Positions 8,051-17,326 of a stretch of DNA of 64,000 nt are shown here, one piece after another. A program made the translations under genes and the position numbers. This DNA comes from DATKXU01 sp035528905 (lineage in GTDB: Bacteria; Armatimonadota; UBA5829; DTJY01): positions 1-64,000 of the forward strand of contig DATKXU010000083.1 of NCBI GenBank assembly GCA_035528905.1. The letters are read 5' to 3'. Each line of letters begins with the position of its first letter. Positions within the stretch are counted from its first letter, which is position 1. The notes beneath the pieces were generated by a model. The model was not told the origin of the DNA. It made no database searches and saw only the letters and a program-made list of their open reading frames with translations.

Positions 8051-8899
8051 CTAGACCGCCGCAGGGATTTCCTTGACTTTCCGGATCACTTCCTTGATGA
8101 TCCAATCCGGAGTGGAAGCCCCTGCAGTCAGGCCTGCCTTCTTCGCGCGGGCGAACCAGTCCGCATCAATCTCATCGGCAACTTCCACGTGATAAGTAGA
8201 GACCCCGGTTTCGGCACAGATTTCCGCAAGACGTCTTGTATTCGCGCTGTTCCGGCCGCCCACGACGAGCATCACGTCTACGCCCTGCGCGACGGCTAAA
8301 GCCGCTTTCTGACGTTGGACTGTCGCGCTGCAAATCGTGTTGTACGCCCTGACCTCGTAGGCGCATTCGCAAGCCGCCGCCACGAGCTGCTGGTACCGCT
8401 CCAGGGACTGGGTTGTCTGAGCAAGAATGCCGACCCGCCGCTTCAGCGGAGACTTCTTCAGGTCCTCCGCGCAAGAGACAGCAACGGCATCGTTTCCCGC
8501 CCGGCTGATTATGCCCTGGACCTCCGTGTGGCCCTCGTCGCCCAGGATGACAACCTGGTAGCCCTGCCTGACAAGGCTCTCGGCCAGACGATGCACCTTC
8601 CTGACAAAGGGACACGTAACATCAACGATCTCCAGGCCCAGCTTTTGCGCCTGGGCCATTACACGCGCCGGCGCCCCGTGCGTCGGCATGACGACAAGCG
8701 AGCCGGCCGGGACCTCGCTGAGGTCGGCAACGCTCTCTATGCCCTCAACCTCTAGCTTCTGTATCACTTGGGGGTTATGGATAAGCGGCCCCAGAGTGAA
8801 CATGCGCCGGCAGCTTGTCTTCGCCGACTTAGCTACCGTATCCAGAGCCCGCTTTACACCATAGCAAAACCCGGATGACTCCGCGACTATAACTTCCAA
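8051..8899 (-). CDS. ispH: 4-hydroxy-3-methylbut-2-enyl diphosphate reductase
   Basis: The 282-residue enzyme carries out the last step of the non-mevalonate isoprenoid pathway, giving IPP and DMAPP. The three iron-sulfur ligands are present: Cys12 (GFCYGV), Cys96 (DVTCPFV) and Cys190 (TICSATVQRQ). The start is TTG at 8899, with GAGGAG 7 nt upstream. Longer reading in frame would cross the intrinsic terminator at 8929-8966. Only about 16 nt separate that terminator's T-run from the ribosome site, so no separate promoter fits between them. Confidence 0.95.
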   Translation of the reverse strand: MEVIVAESSGFCYGVKRALDTVAKSAKTSCRRMFTLGPLIHNPQVIQKLEVEGIESVADLSEVPAGSLVVMPTHGAPARVMAQAQKLGLEIVDVTCPFVRKVHRLAESLVRQGYQVVILGDEGHTEVQGIISRAGNDAVAVSCAEDLKKSPLKRRVGILAQTTQSLERYQQLVAAACECAYEVRAYNTICSATVQRQKAALAVAQGVDVMLVVGGRNSANTRRLAEICAETGVSTYHVEVADEIDADWFARAKKAGLTAGASTPDWIIKEVIRKVKEIPAAV

Positions 8900-8928
8900 G
8901 AACCTACTCCTCGACTCCCGATACACAC

Positions 8929-8966
8929 AAAATGCCAGCCTCCTGGAAATCTGATCGAGGCTGGCA
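8929..8966 (-). terminator. intrinsic terminator after cimA
   Basis: On the minus strand a perfect 10-bp stem (TGCCAGCCTC paired with GAGGCTGGCA, 8933-8942 with 8957-8966) is followed by TTTT at 8932-8929. It lies 31 nt past the cimA stop and closes the ilv-leu operon. Because it sits directly before the ispH ribosome site, it may also act as an attenuator for the ispH operon. Confidence 0.85.
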
Positions 8967-8996
8967 CTTCCTATGTCCTGCGGCATCAGGCACGGC

Positions 8997-10577
8997 TTAC
9001 GTGCCTTTCTTCTCCGTCAGCTTCAGCAGGCCGTATTCCACACTGTCAACCAGAGCGCGCCAGCTTGCTTCGATGATGTTGGTAGATACACCCACGGTGC
9101 TCCACAATGACGTGCCATCCGTGGACTCTACGATCGCCCGCACACCCGCTGCGGTCCCTTCCTTCGGATTGAGGACGCGAACCTTGAAATCAGTCAGCTT
9201 GATATGCTTTAGCTCCGGATAGAAGTTCTCCAGGGCCTTCCTAAGCGCATTGTCCAACGCGTGAACCGGCCCGTCGCCCTCGGCAACGGTGAGCATCTCC
9301 TCGCCATTCGCAGCAACTCTCAGAGTCGCCTCGGTGATGGGTTCAGGATCCGTGCCCCGCTGCTCCACTATGACGCGGAAGCTCTTCAGATCGAACAGTT
9401 TGCGATACGAGCCGACCGATTTTCGAAGCAGCAGCTCGAACGATGCCTCTGCGCCCTCGAAAGAGAAACCGCGGTTCTCAAGCTCCGTAATGCGCTGGAG
9501 CACCTCGCGCGTCTCCGGCGATTTCTTCGTCAAATCCACGCCGTATCTTTGCGCTTTGTGGACGATGCTGCTCGCGCCTGCTAGCTCCGAGATGAGCACG
9601 CGCCGGGTGTTACCGACTTCCTCCGGCCTGATGTGCTCATACGTCATCGGCTGCTTCATCATGGCGTCCACATGCACGCCTGCTTTGTGCGCAAACGCAC
9701 TTCGCCCGACGAATGGTTGGCGATCATTGGGAACTACGTTTCCTATCTCATCCACGAAGCTCGACAAGCTCGTCAGCTCTACGAGAGATTCCGGCGGCAC
9801 GCAGGACTTCCCCAGCTTCAACTGCAGAATCGGGATAACCGAGCACAGATTCGCATTGCCGCACCGCTCGCCGTACCCATTGATAGTGCCCTGAACGTGG
9901 ACCGCGCCTCTCTCTACCGCTGCGATGGAGTTCGCAACCGCCATCTCGGAATCGTTGTGTGCGTGGATGCCAAGGGGAACGTCTACCTCACCCCTGGCCG
10001 CATCCGTGGCAATGACTATGTCGGACGGGACGCAGCCCCCGTTTGTGTCGCACAGAACGATGCAATCCGAACCTGCAGCCGCGGCTGCCTTCAACGTCTT
10101 CAGCGCATAGCCCGGGTCGGCCTTGAAGCCGTCGAAAAAGTGCTCGGCATCGAAGATCACCTCTTTACCGTGCTTCTTCAGGAGCTGGATGGAGTCGTAG
10201 ATCATCTCGACGTTCTCTTCCAGCGTCACCCGGAGAGCATCCGTGACATGCAAGTCCCATGACTTGCCGAAGACAGCGACAACTGGCGTGCCGCTCTCGA
10301 TCAGCGCCTGCAGGTTGGAATCATCCTCCGCCCGGACATTGCCCCGCCTGGTGCTGCCGAATGCAACTATCTTCGCATGTGCCATCGGGAGCGACCGGAC
10401 TTTCTGGAAGAACTCGACGTCCTTAGGGTTCGAGCCAGGCCATCCGCCTTCGATGTAGTCAATCCCGGCCTCGTCCAACCTCTGGGCTACCTTCAGCTTA
10501 TCCTCGACCGAGAACGAGATGCCCTCGCCCTGCGCTCCATCGCGCAGTGTGGTATCGTAGATCCATATCTTCGACAT
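8997..10577 (-). CDS. cimA: (R)-citramalate synthase
   Basis: The 526-residue protein belongs to the LeuA-like aldolases. It has YDTTLRDGAQGEGISFS at residues 6-22, the metal-binding HAHNDSEMA motif and a C-terminal regulatory domain. The GAQGEGISF variant and the IEGGWPGSNPKD stretch mark the CimA type, which condenses pyruvate and acetyl-CoA to citramalate for threonine-independent isoleucine synthesis. ATG 10577 (MSKIWIYDTT) fits the family and has a G-rich ribosome site. It is the last gene of the operon. leuC and leuD upstream could serve both the isopropylmalate and the citramalate branch. Confidence 0.9.
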   Translation of the reverse strand: MSKIWIYDTTLRDGAQGEGISFSVEDKLKVAQRLDEAGIDYIEGGWPGSNPKDVEFFQKVRSLPMAHAKIVAFGSTRRGNVRAEDDSNLQALIESGTPVVAVFGKSWDLHVTDALRVTLEENVEMIYDSIQLLKKHGKEVIFDAEHFFDGFKADPGYALKTLKAAAAAGSDCIVLCDTNGGCVPSDIVIATDAARGEVDVPLGIHAHNDSEMAVANSIAAVERGAVHVQGTINGYGERCGNANLCSVIPILQLKLGKSCVPPESLVELTSLSSFVDEIGNVVPNDRQPFVGRSAFAHKAGVHVDAMMKQPMTYEHIRPEEVGNTRRVLISELAGASSIVHKAQRYGVDLTKKSPETREVLQRITELENRGFSFEGAEASFELLLRKSVGSYRKLFDLKSFRVIVEQRGTDPEPITEATLRVAANGEEMLTVAEGDGPVHALDNALRKALENFYPELKHIKLTDFKVRVLNPKEGTAAGVRAIVESTDGTSLWSTVGVSTNIIEASWRALVDSVEYGLLKLTEKKGT

Positions 10578-10606
10578 ATCCTGTCCCCTCTGTCGCCTGC
10601 TCGACA

Positions 10607-11128
10607 TCATCCCTCACGGCAGGGCGCGCCGAGGCCCCGCTCGACTTTCTCGCGGGCGTAGGCGACCAGGCCGCCCGCAGCGATAAGTCTCTGCATGAAC
10701 TCCGGAAACGGCATCGCCCGGAACGACTTGCCGGTAGTCAAGTTCATGATTTCCCCCGACGCCGTGTCAACTTCGACTTCGTCGCCCGCACTGATCCCAT
10801 CCACCGCCTGTGCGCATTGGAGAATCGGCAGGCCGATGTTGATCGCGTTCCGGTAGAATATTCGAGCGAAAGTCTTCGCAATCACACACGATATGCCCGA
10901 CGCTTTGATGGCTATCGGCGCATGCTCCCTCGACGACCCGCATCCGAAGTTCTCCCCGGCGACGATGATATCGCCCGGCCGGACTTTCTTCACGAAATCG
11001 GCGTCAATGTCCTCCATGCAGTGCGATGCCAGCTCTGCAGGATCCGAGGTGTTCAAGTACCTCGCCGGTATGATCACGTCGGTATCCACGTTGCCGCCGT
11101 ATTTGTGAACTTTCCCCTTCATTCTCAT
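10607..11128 (-). CDS. leuD: 3-isopropylmalate dehydratase small subunit
   Basis: The 173-residue protein shows the LeuD swivelling-domain pattern: GGNVDTDVIIPARYL at residues 11-25, GENFGCGSSREHAP near 58-71, then ARIFYRNAINIGLP. It pairs with LeuC to isomerise 2-isopropylmalate and, in citramalate-using organisms, also citramalate. Its start overlaps the leuC stop by 4 nt, so the subunits are translationally coupled. Confidence 0.95.
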   Translation of the reverse strand: MRMKGKVHKYGGNVDTDVIIPARYLNTSDPAELASHCMEDIDADFVKKVRPGDIIVAGENFGCGSSREHAPIAIKASGISCVIAKTFARIFYRNAINIGLPILQCAQAVDGISAGDEVEVDTASGEIMNLTTGKSFRAMPFPEFMQRLIAAGGLVAYAREKVERGLGAPCREG

Positions 11129-12408
11129 CTTCGCTCAACTTCCGTGCTTTCGAGCTCGTCCGGGCCGCCTATTCTGCCAAGGACGGCGGATGCCGCAGCC
11201 ACCGCCGGGCCTGCCAGGTAGACCTCGGACTTCGGATGGCCCATGCGGCCCACAAAGTTGCGGTTGGTGGTTGCGATTGCGCGCTCTCCCTCTGCGAGAC
11301 AGCCCATGTGCCCACCCAGACACGGCCCGCAAGTCGGCGTGCTTACCGCGCCTCCAGCCTCGACAAAGATTCCGAGCAGCCCCTCTTTCAGCGCCTGGAG
11401 GTAAATCTCCTGTGTCGCCGGAAAGACGATCAACCGCACGTTCGGATGTACTTTGCGCCCCCTAAGAATCTGCGCAGCGATTCTCAAGTCCTCAATGCGC
11501 CCGTTCGTGCATGAGCCGATCACAGATTGATCAACCGCCACAACCCCTACCTGGCTGAGCGGCCTGGCGTTCTCCGGCAGGTGTGGGAAAGACACCTGCG
11601 GCTCGATCTGCGAGCAGTCGAACTCGACAACCTGTTTGTATTTCGCATCCGGATCGCTCTTGTAGAGCTTGAAGTCCCTTTTCGCGCGCGGCCGCACATA
11701 CTCTAGGGTGATCTCATCTGCTGCGATAATGCCGTTCTTCCCGCCTGCCTCGATCGCCATATTGCACATCGTAAACCGATCAGCCATCGGCAGGCGGTCT
11801 ATCACCTCGCCGGCAAACTCCATCGAGCAGTAGAGCGCGCCGTCCACTCCGATCCTGCCGATCGTGTAGAGAATCAGGTCCTTGCCGCCGACCCACTTGT
11901 TCAGCTGGCCGTGATAGACAAACTTAATCGTTTCGGGGACGCGGAACCAGCACTCACCAAGGGCCATTGCCGCCGCCAGGTCGGTGCTGCCCACGCCGGT
12001 CGAGAACGCTCCCAGAGCGCCATAGGTGCAAGTGTGCGAGTCCGCTCCGATCACCGCATCTCCGGGCAGTACCAGCCCCTGGTCCGGCAGAAGCGTGTGC
12101 TCGATCCCGGCACGGCCGACCTCGAAGAAATGAGCGATGCCGTATTTGCGGGCGAACTCCCGCATCTCCTTGACCTGCTGTGCAGACTCGATGTCCTTGG
12201 CCGGGGTTGAGTGATCCGGCACAAGGGCAATCTTGTGCGGGTCGAACACGCATCCCGCCCCGATTCGCTCAAACTCCCTGATAGCAATCGGTGCGGTGAT
12301 GTCATTCCCCAGAACCAAATCAAGCTTTGCGGTGATCAGCTCGCCGGTATCCACGCCCTTCCTGCCGCAGTGAGCCGCCAGAATCTTTTCGGTAATCGTC
12401 TGACCCAT
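11125..12408 (-). CDS. leuC: 3-isopropylmalate dehydratase large subunit
   Basis: The 427-residue aconitase-family protein begins GQTITEKILAAHCGRKGVD. It holds the [4Fe-4S] ligands in the CTNGR segment and in CGPCLGG near residue 360, with GADSHTCTYGALG at about 120. The length fits the shorter LeuC/HACN type used in bacteria and archaea. It starts 7 nt after leuA. With LeuD it forms the isopropylmalate isomerase of the leucine route. Confidence 0.95.
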   Translation of the reverse strand: MGQTITEKILAAHCGRKGVDTGELITAKLDLVLGNDITAPIAIREFERIGAGCVFDPHKIALVPDHSTPAKDIESAQQVKEMREFARKYGIAHFFEVGRAGIEHTLLPDQGLVLPGDAVIGADSHTCTYGALGAFSTGVGSTDLAAAMALGECWFRVPETIKFVYHGQLNKWVGGKDLILYTIGRIGVDGALYCSMEFAGEVIDRLPMADRFTMCNMAIEAGGKNGIIAADEITLEYVRPRAKRDFKLYKSDPDAKYKQVVEFDCSQIEPQVSFPHLPENARPLSQVGVVAVDQSVIGSCTNGRIEDLRIAAQILRGRKVHPNVRLIVFPATQEIYLQALKEGLLGIFVEAGGAVSTPTCGPCLGGHMGCLAEGERAIATTNRNFVGRMGHPKSEVYLAGPAVAAASAVLGRIGGPDELESTEVERR

Positions 12409-12415
12409 AGATTGC

Positions 12416-13936
12416 CTATTTCCTCTTCGAATGATAGTAGACCAGTTTGTTGATGGCCTGGATGTATGCCTTTGCGCTCGCCTCCACGATGTCGAGGCTT
12501 GCGCCCCTGCCGATGTAAACGTTCTTGTCGTCGCCGATCTTCACCATAACCTCGCCGAGGGCGTCCGTGCCGCCGGTCACCGATTTCACAGTGTAGTCTA
12601 TCAGGCGGTGGGGAATCCCAACGATCTTGTCTATGGTCTTGTACACGGCATCCACGGAGCCAACGCCCATCCCGCAGTCTACAAGCTCACCATCCGCCGT
12701 GGAGATTCCCAGCGTGGCGGTTGGCACGCCTTCCAGGCTCGTCATAACCGTCATGTACTTGAGCTGGTAGGTCTCTGGGATCGTGTGGAACTCGTCCGCT
12801 ATGATCGCCTCGAGGTCTTCGTCGAAGATTTCCTTCTTCTTATCCGCGACCTCCTTGAATCTGGCGAAAGCCTTCTGAAGCTCCTCGCGCGTGAGCTCAT
12901 ACCCCAGCTCGCCGAGGCGTCTCTCGAATGCGTGCCGGCCGGAGCGCCTTCCGAGAACCAGCTTACTGCCCGACAGGCCGATGGACTGAGCATCCATGAT
13001 CTCGTATGTTGTGCGCTCCTGCAGGACGCCGTGTTGATGGATTCCAGCCTCGTGCGCGAAGGCGTTGCTCCCGACTACCGCCTTGTTCGGCTGAACAACG
13101 AAGCCGGTGAAGTCGCTCACAAGCCTGCTGGCCCGGTAGATCTCCTTGGTGTTGATGCCCGTCGTGACGCCGAATATATCTTCGCGCGTTTTCAGCGTCA
13201 TGACGAGTTCTTCAAGAGCGGCATTACCCGCTCGCTCGCCGACGCCGTTGACGGTGCACTCTATCTGATCGGCTCCAGCAAGCACCGCCGCGAGAGAGTT
13301 CGCCACCGCCAGACCGAGGTCGTTGTGGCAGTGCACGCTGAGCACAGCCTTGCCAATATTCGGCACTCTTGATCTCAAAGTGCTGATAATCTGAGCGAAC
13401 TCGTGCGGAATCGCGTAGCCGACCGTGTCCGGGATATTCACTGTGGCAGCGCCGGCGTCAATCACCGCCTCGACGACCCGGCAGAGGTAATCTATGTCGG
13501 TCCTGGAGGCATCCTCAGCCGAGAACTCCACATCGTCGCAGTAGGATTTCGCACGCTTCACGGCTGCGACCGCGAGGTCGAGCACTTCCTCCCTTGATTT
13601 TCTGAGCTTGTGCTCCAGGTGGATATCCGACGTCGCAATAAACGTATGGATCCGGGGCTTAGTCGAATGCTGAAGCGCCTCCCAGGCAGAGTCAATGTCC
13701 TGCTCGGTCGCGCGGCAAAGTCCCGCAATAGTCGGACCCTTGATCTTCTGCGCGATGGCCTTCACCGCCTCGAAGTCCCCAGGCGACGAATACGGAAAGC
13801 CGGCTTCGATTATGTCCACTTTGAGGCGTGCGAGCTGCTTGGCGACCTCCAGCTTTTCCTCGAGGTTCATGCTGGCGCCGGGCGCCTGCTCGCCATCGCG
13901 CAGGGTTGTGTCAAAGATTATGATACGTCGTGTCAT
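12416..13936 (-). CDS. leuA: 2-isopropylmalate synthase
   Basis: The 506-residue enzyme condenses acetyl-CoA and 2-oxoisovalerate, committing carbon to leucine. It has FDTTLRDGEQAPGASM at residues 8-23, the metal ligands in VHCHNDLG, and NAFAHEAGIHQHG. The C-terminal domain from about residue 390 is the LeuA regulatory domain that normally senses leucine. ATG 13936 is preceded by an AGGGGG ribosome site. A 58-nt spacer separates it from ilvC. Confidence 0.95.
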   Translation of the reverse strand: MTRRIIIFDTTLRDGEQAPGASMNLEEKLEVAKQLARLKVDIIEAGFPYSSPGDFEAVKAIAQKIKGPTIAGLCRATEQDIDSAWEALQHSTKPRIHTFIATSDIHLEHKLRKSREEVLDLAVAAVKRAKSYCDDVEFSAEDASRTDIDYLCRVVEAVIDAGAATVNIPDTVGYAIPHEFAQIISTLRSRVPNIGKAVLSVHCHNDLGLAVANSLAAVLAGADQIECTVNGVGERAGNAALEELVMTLKTREDIFGVTTGINTKEIYRASRLVSDFTGFVVQPNKAVVGSNAFAHEAGIHQHGVLQERTTYEIMDAQSIGLSGSKLVLGRRSGRHAFERRLGELGYELTREELQKAFARFKEVADKKKEIFDEDLEAIIADEFHTIPETYQLKYMTVMTSLEGVPTATLGISTADGELVDCGMGVGSVDAVYKTIDKIVGIPHRLIDYTVKSVTGGTDALGEVMVKIGDDKNVYIGRGASLDIVEASAKAYIQAINKLVYYHSKRK

Positions 13937-13994
13937 ATCGTTTGCCCCCTTTCGGGCAGAAATCGTGATAAGTGATGAGTGAAAGAATCACTCC

Positions 13995-14987
13995 TCACTT
14001 CTTCAGATAAGGCATCATCTCGCGCAGGCGCGCGCCGATCTCTTCAATCAGGTGTTCCTTCGCCATCCGGCGGCAGGCACTAAAGGTGGGGCGATTCGCA
14101 ACGTTCTCGAGAATCCACTCCCTGGCAAACTCGCCCTTCTGAATCTCGTCGAGAATCTGCCACATCTCTTCGCGGGTCTCGTCCGTGATTATCCTTGGCC
14201 CGCGCGTATAATCGCCATACTCCGCGGTATTGCTGATCGAGTACCTCATCCAGCCAATGCCGCCTTCGTACATCAAGTCCACGATGAGCTTGAGCTCGTG
14301 CAAGCACTCGAAGTAGGCGATCTCCGGCTGGTAGCCGGCCTCGACGAGCGTCTCGAAGCCGGCCAGCACGAGCGCGGTCGCGCCGCCGCAGAGCACAGCC
14401 TGCTCGCCAAAAAGGTCTGTCTCAGTCTCCTCCTTGAAGGTGGTTTCCAGAACCCCCACTCTGGTCGCGCCAATGCCCTTCGCATATGCCAGAGCAGTCT
14501 CCTTCGCCTTTCCGGTGAAGTCCTGCTGAACGGCGATCAGCGACGGCACGCCGCCGCCTTCGGTGTACACGCGCCGCACAAGGTGGCCCGGCCCTTTCGG
14601 CGCCACCATGATGACATCGGCATTCGCCGGCGGGGTTATCTGGCCGAAATGGATGTTGAACCCATGCGAGAACAGGAGGGTCTTGCCCTCGGACAGGTTC
14701 TTCTCCACCTCGCTCTTGTAGACTCTCGGCTGAACCTCGTCCTCGGTCAGGATCTGGATAATACTGCCCTGAGCGGACGCCTCCGAGGCGGACACAGGCT
14801 TGAAACCATCCTTAACGGCCTTGTCCCAGTTGGGCGTCCCCGGCAGATCGCTCACGACCACATCAACGCCGCTGTCGCGAAGGTTCTGTGCCTGAGCGTG
14901 TCCCTGGCTTCCATACCCGACAATGGCGACCTTTCGCCCCTTCAGCACATCAAGACTCGCATCCTGGTCGTAGTATACCTTTGCCAC
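13995..14987 (-). CDS. ilvC: ketol-acid reductoisomerase, class I
   Basis: The 330-residue protein matches class I KARI. It begins AKVYYDQDASLDVLKGRKVA and has the Rossmann motif GYGSQGHAQAQNLRDSG, the loop that selects the nicotinamide cofactor, and the conserved acidic metal site in FECLHELKLIVDLMYEGG. It turns acetolactate or acetohydroxybutyrate into the dihydroxy acids. GTG 14987 has AGGAGG 6 nt upstream. Longer in-frame extension runs into the palindromic repeat at 15013-15117 and is rejected. Confidence 0.96.
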   Translation of the reverse strand: MAKVYYDQDASLDVLKGRKVAIVGYGSQGHAQAQNLRDSGVDVVVSDLPGTPNWDKAVKDGFKPVSASEASAQGSIIQILTEDEVQPRVYKSEVEKNLSEGKTLLFSHGFNIHFGQITPPANADVIMVAPKGPGHLVRRVYTEGGGVPSLIAVQQDFTGKAKETALAYAKGIGATRVGVLETTFKEETETDLFGEQAVLCGGATALVLAGFETLVEAGYQPEIAYFECLHELKLIVDLMYEGGIGWMRYSISNTAEYGDYTRGPRIITDETREEMWQILDEIQKGEFAREWILENVANRPTFSACRRMAKEHLIEEIGARLREMMPYLKK

Positions 14988-15012
14988 CGCAATCCTCCTG
15001 TTGTCGTTTTGC

Positions 15013-15117
15013 GGAACACAGAGGAGCACAGAAAGGGAAAGCATTGCACTTCCAACGCCGACTGCACCTCGACGTTCGACGTTGGAGGTTCTTCTGTGCT
15101 TCTGTGTTCTCTCCGGA
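15013..15117. repeat. imperfect palindromic repeat in the ilvN-ilvC spacer
   Basis: The spacer holds nested inverted repeats. The outer arms read GAACACAGAGGAGCACAGAA (from 15014) and TTCTGTGCTTCTGTGTTC (15092-15109). The inner arms are CTTCCAACG and CGTTGGAGG around a short loop. Elements built on CACAGAG/CTCTGTG-type arms are common in intergenic DNA of environmental genomes. A fragment of similar sequence appears at 30744-30772. In the mRNA it would fold into one long stem between two operon genes. Confidence 0.55.
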
Positions 15118-15122
15118 ACCTT

Positions 15123-15608
15123 CTATGGTGTCCTAGCGCCGCGCATCATGGCGATGCGGCCTGTGCGCACAAGCTCCCGTATGCCATAGGGTTCGAGGAG
15201 CTTCATCATCGCATCCACTTTGTCCACGCTGCCGGTAACCTCTATGGTGAACGTCCTGTCGCTGATGTCAATGATCTTCGCGCGGAAGACGTCCACTATC
15301 TGCATGATCTCGGCCCTCGCCGACGGCTCGGCGTTCACCTTGATCATCGCAAGCTCCCTGTGCACGATCGGCATCCCCTGGTAATCAATGACCTTGATCA
15401 CGTCAACCAGCTTGTTGAGCTGCTTCGTGATCTGCTCCAGGATAGTGTCATCGCCCTCGACGACTATAGTCATCCGGGAGACGGTCGGATCTTCCGTGAT
15501 GCTGACCGCGAGCGATTCTATATTGAATCCCCGGCGAGCGAAGAGGCTCGACACGCGGGCCAGGACGCCCGGCTTGTTCTCAACCAATGCTGTAATAGTG
15601 TGCTGCAC
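15123..15608 (-). CDS. ilvN: acetolactate synthase regulatory subunit
   Basis: The 161-residue protein has the N-terminal ACT domain of the ALS small subunit (TITALVENKPGVLARVSSLF, residues 4-23; RRGFNIESL) followed by the C-terminal ALS_ss_C domain (TFTIEVTGSVDKVDAM...). It binds valine to give feedback inhibition and activates the catalytic subunit encoded directly upstream, 24 nt away. Confidence 0.95.
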   Translation of the reverse strand: MQHTITALVENKPGVLARVSSLFARRGFNIESLAVSITEDPTVSRMTIVVEGDDTILEQITKQLNKLVDVIKVIDYQGMPIVHRELAMIKVNAEPSARAEIMQIVDVFRAKIIDISDRTFTIEVTGSVDKVDAMMKLLEPYGIRELVRTGRIAMMRGARTP

Positions 15609-15632
15609 AGTTTGTTCCTCCTCTACAGACGA

Positions 15633-17312
15633 CTATTTGGGCCGATGAACCATCATCTCCTCGATGCTCTGACCGGCAGGGATCATCGGGAAGACGTTCT
15701 CCTCGCGCTCGATGCGGAAGTCTATGAGAACCGGCTTGTCTTTGTACTCCAGTGACTTCCTCAGGGCATCGGCCACCTGGTCCTTCTTCTCAACACGCAT
15801 TCCAATCGCGCCGTAAGCCTCCGCCAACTTTACGAAGTCCGGCTGCGCTGAGATGTCCACGCCCGAATACCGCCGATTCCAGAACAGCTCCTGCCACTGT
15901 CTGACCATGCCCAGATACCGGTTGTTCATAATGGCAACCTTCACGGGCACTTTGTGCATCACGGCGGTCATCACTTCTTGTATGTTCATCTGAATGCTGC
16001 CGTCCCCATCAATCACGAACACGGTTTTGTCAGGCCGCCCGATCTGGGCGCCTATGCCGGCAGGCAGGCCATACCCCATGGTGCCAAGCCCACCTGAAGA
16101 CAGGAACTGCCGCGGATACTGGCACTTGTAGAACTGAGCGGCCCACATCTGATGCTGGCCGACGCCCGTCGCAACTATGGCATCGCCGCCTGTGATCTCC
16201 CAAATCTGCTCTATCACATATTGAGGATAGAGCGCGGCGTCCGACCCGTATTGAAGCGGGTACTCCTTCCGCCACCGCATGATCTGCTCGTTCCACTCGG
16301 TTTCCTCTCGAGGCTCCACGTGCCCCAGGAGCTGCCGAAGGATCGTCTTGCAGTCGCCCACGATCGGAATGTCCACGTGGACCGTCTTGCCGATCTCAGC
16401 CGGATCAATGTCTATGTGGATCACCTTGGCCTTCTTCGCAAAGGCATCCAGCTTGCCGGTAACGCGGTCGTCGAACCGCGCGCCTACCGCAATCAGCAAA
16501 TCACAGTGAGCGACGGCGTAGTTCGCATATCCCGTCCCATGCATCCCCAGCATCCCCAGCGAATGCGGGTGCGTCTCCGGAATCGCGCCCTTCCCCAGCA
16601 GCGTGGTCGCAACCAATATGTGAGTCCGCTCCGAGAGCTCGATCAGCTCCGGACTTGCTCCAGACGTGATGACGCCGCCGCCCACGTAGAGCACCGGCCT
16701 CTCAGCCGCCGCAATGGCCTTCGCCGCCTTCTTGATCTGAAGCGGATGGCCCGTGGTCGTCGGTCTATACGACGGAATCTCCACGTTCTTGACAGGCTTG
16801 TAATCCAACTGTCCGAGCGACACGTCCATCGGAATGTCAATCAGAACGGGACCGGGTCTCCCCGTCCTGGCGATGTGGAATGCCTCGGCGACTACTTCAG
16901 GCACGTCCTTGCTATTCTTGAGCAGGAAGTTGTGCTTCGTTATAGGCATAGTGATGCCCGTTATGTCAGCCTCCTGGAAAGCGTCCTTGCCCAGCACCGT
17001 CGTCCTGACCTGCCCGGTGATGGCCACTATCGGGATGGAGTCCATGTGGGCAGTGGCGATTCCAGTAACGAGATTAGTCGCACCGGGGCCGGATGTCGCC
17101 AGGCAGACGCCGACCTTGCCCGTGACGCGAGCATACCCGTCCGCCGCGTGAGCTGCCCCTTGCTCGTGGCGCACCAGTATGTGCCTGATTGCCTTGCAAT
17201 CATACAGGCAGTCGTAGATCGGCAGGACGACCCCTCCCGGGAATCCGAAGATTACCTCCACGCCTTCCTGCTTCAACGATTCGATCAGCGCCTGTGCCCC
17301 TGTCAGCTTCAA
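15633..17312 (-). CDS. ilvB: acetolactate synthase catalytic subunit
   Basis: The 559-residue TPP enzyme makes acetolactate and acetohydroxybutyrate. It has the catalytic glutamate segment HEQGAAHAADGYARVTGKVG, the FAD region and the TPP-binding GDGSIQMNIQEV motif near the C-terminus. TTG 17312 is preferred because GGGAGG lies exactly 7 nt upstream and the family starts at K-L-T-G-A-Q. ATG 17327, which overlaps the ilvD stop, would add five residues with no ribosome site. Confidence 0.95.
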   Translation of the reverse strand: MKLTGAQALIESLKQEGVEVIFGFPGGVVLPIYDCLYDCKAIRHILVRHEQGAAHAADGYARVTGKVGVCLATSGPGATNLVTGIATAHMDSIPIVAITGQVRTTVLGKDAFQEADITGITMPITKHNFLLKNSKDVPEVVAEAFHIARTGRPGPVLIDIPMDVSLGQLDYKPVKNVEIPSYRPTTTGHPLQIKKAAKAIAAAERPVLYVGGGVITSGASPELIELSERTHILVATTLLGKGAIPETHPHSLGMLGMHGTGYANYAVAHCDLLIAVGARFDDRVTGKLDAFAKKAKVIHIDIDPAEIGKTVHVDIPIVGDCKTILRQLLGHVEPREETEWNEQIMRWRKEYPLQYGSDAALYPQYVIEQIWEITGGDAIVATGVGQHQMWAAQFYKCQYPRQFLSSGGLGTMGYGLPAGIGAQIGRPDKTVFVIDGDGSIQMNIQEVMTAVMHKVPVKVAIMNNRYLGMVRQWQELFWNRRYSGVDISAQPDFVKLAEAYGAIGMRVEKKDQVADALRKSLEYKDKPVLIDFRIEREENVFPMIPAGQSIEEMMVHRPK

Positions 17313-17326
17313 AGTATTGCCTCCCA

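Noticed and set aside
14052..15755. 567-codon open frame on the plus strand across ilvC and ilvN
   Set aside because: It is antisense to clear genes in a GC-rich genome, has no family features, and mirrors the codon bias of the opposite strand. Other long antisense frames (for example 17882-19066 and 36880-38103) were set aside for the same reason.
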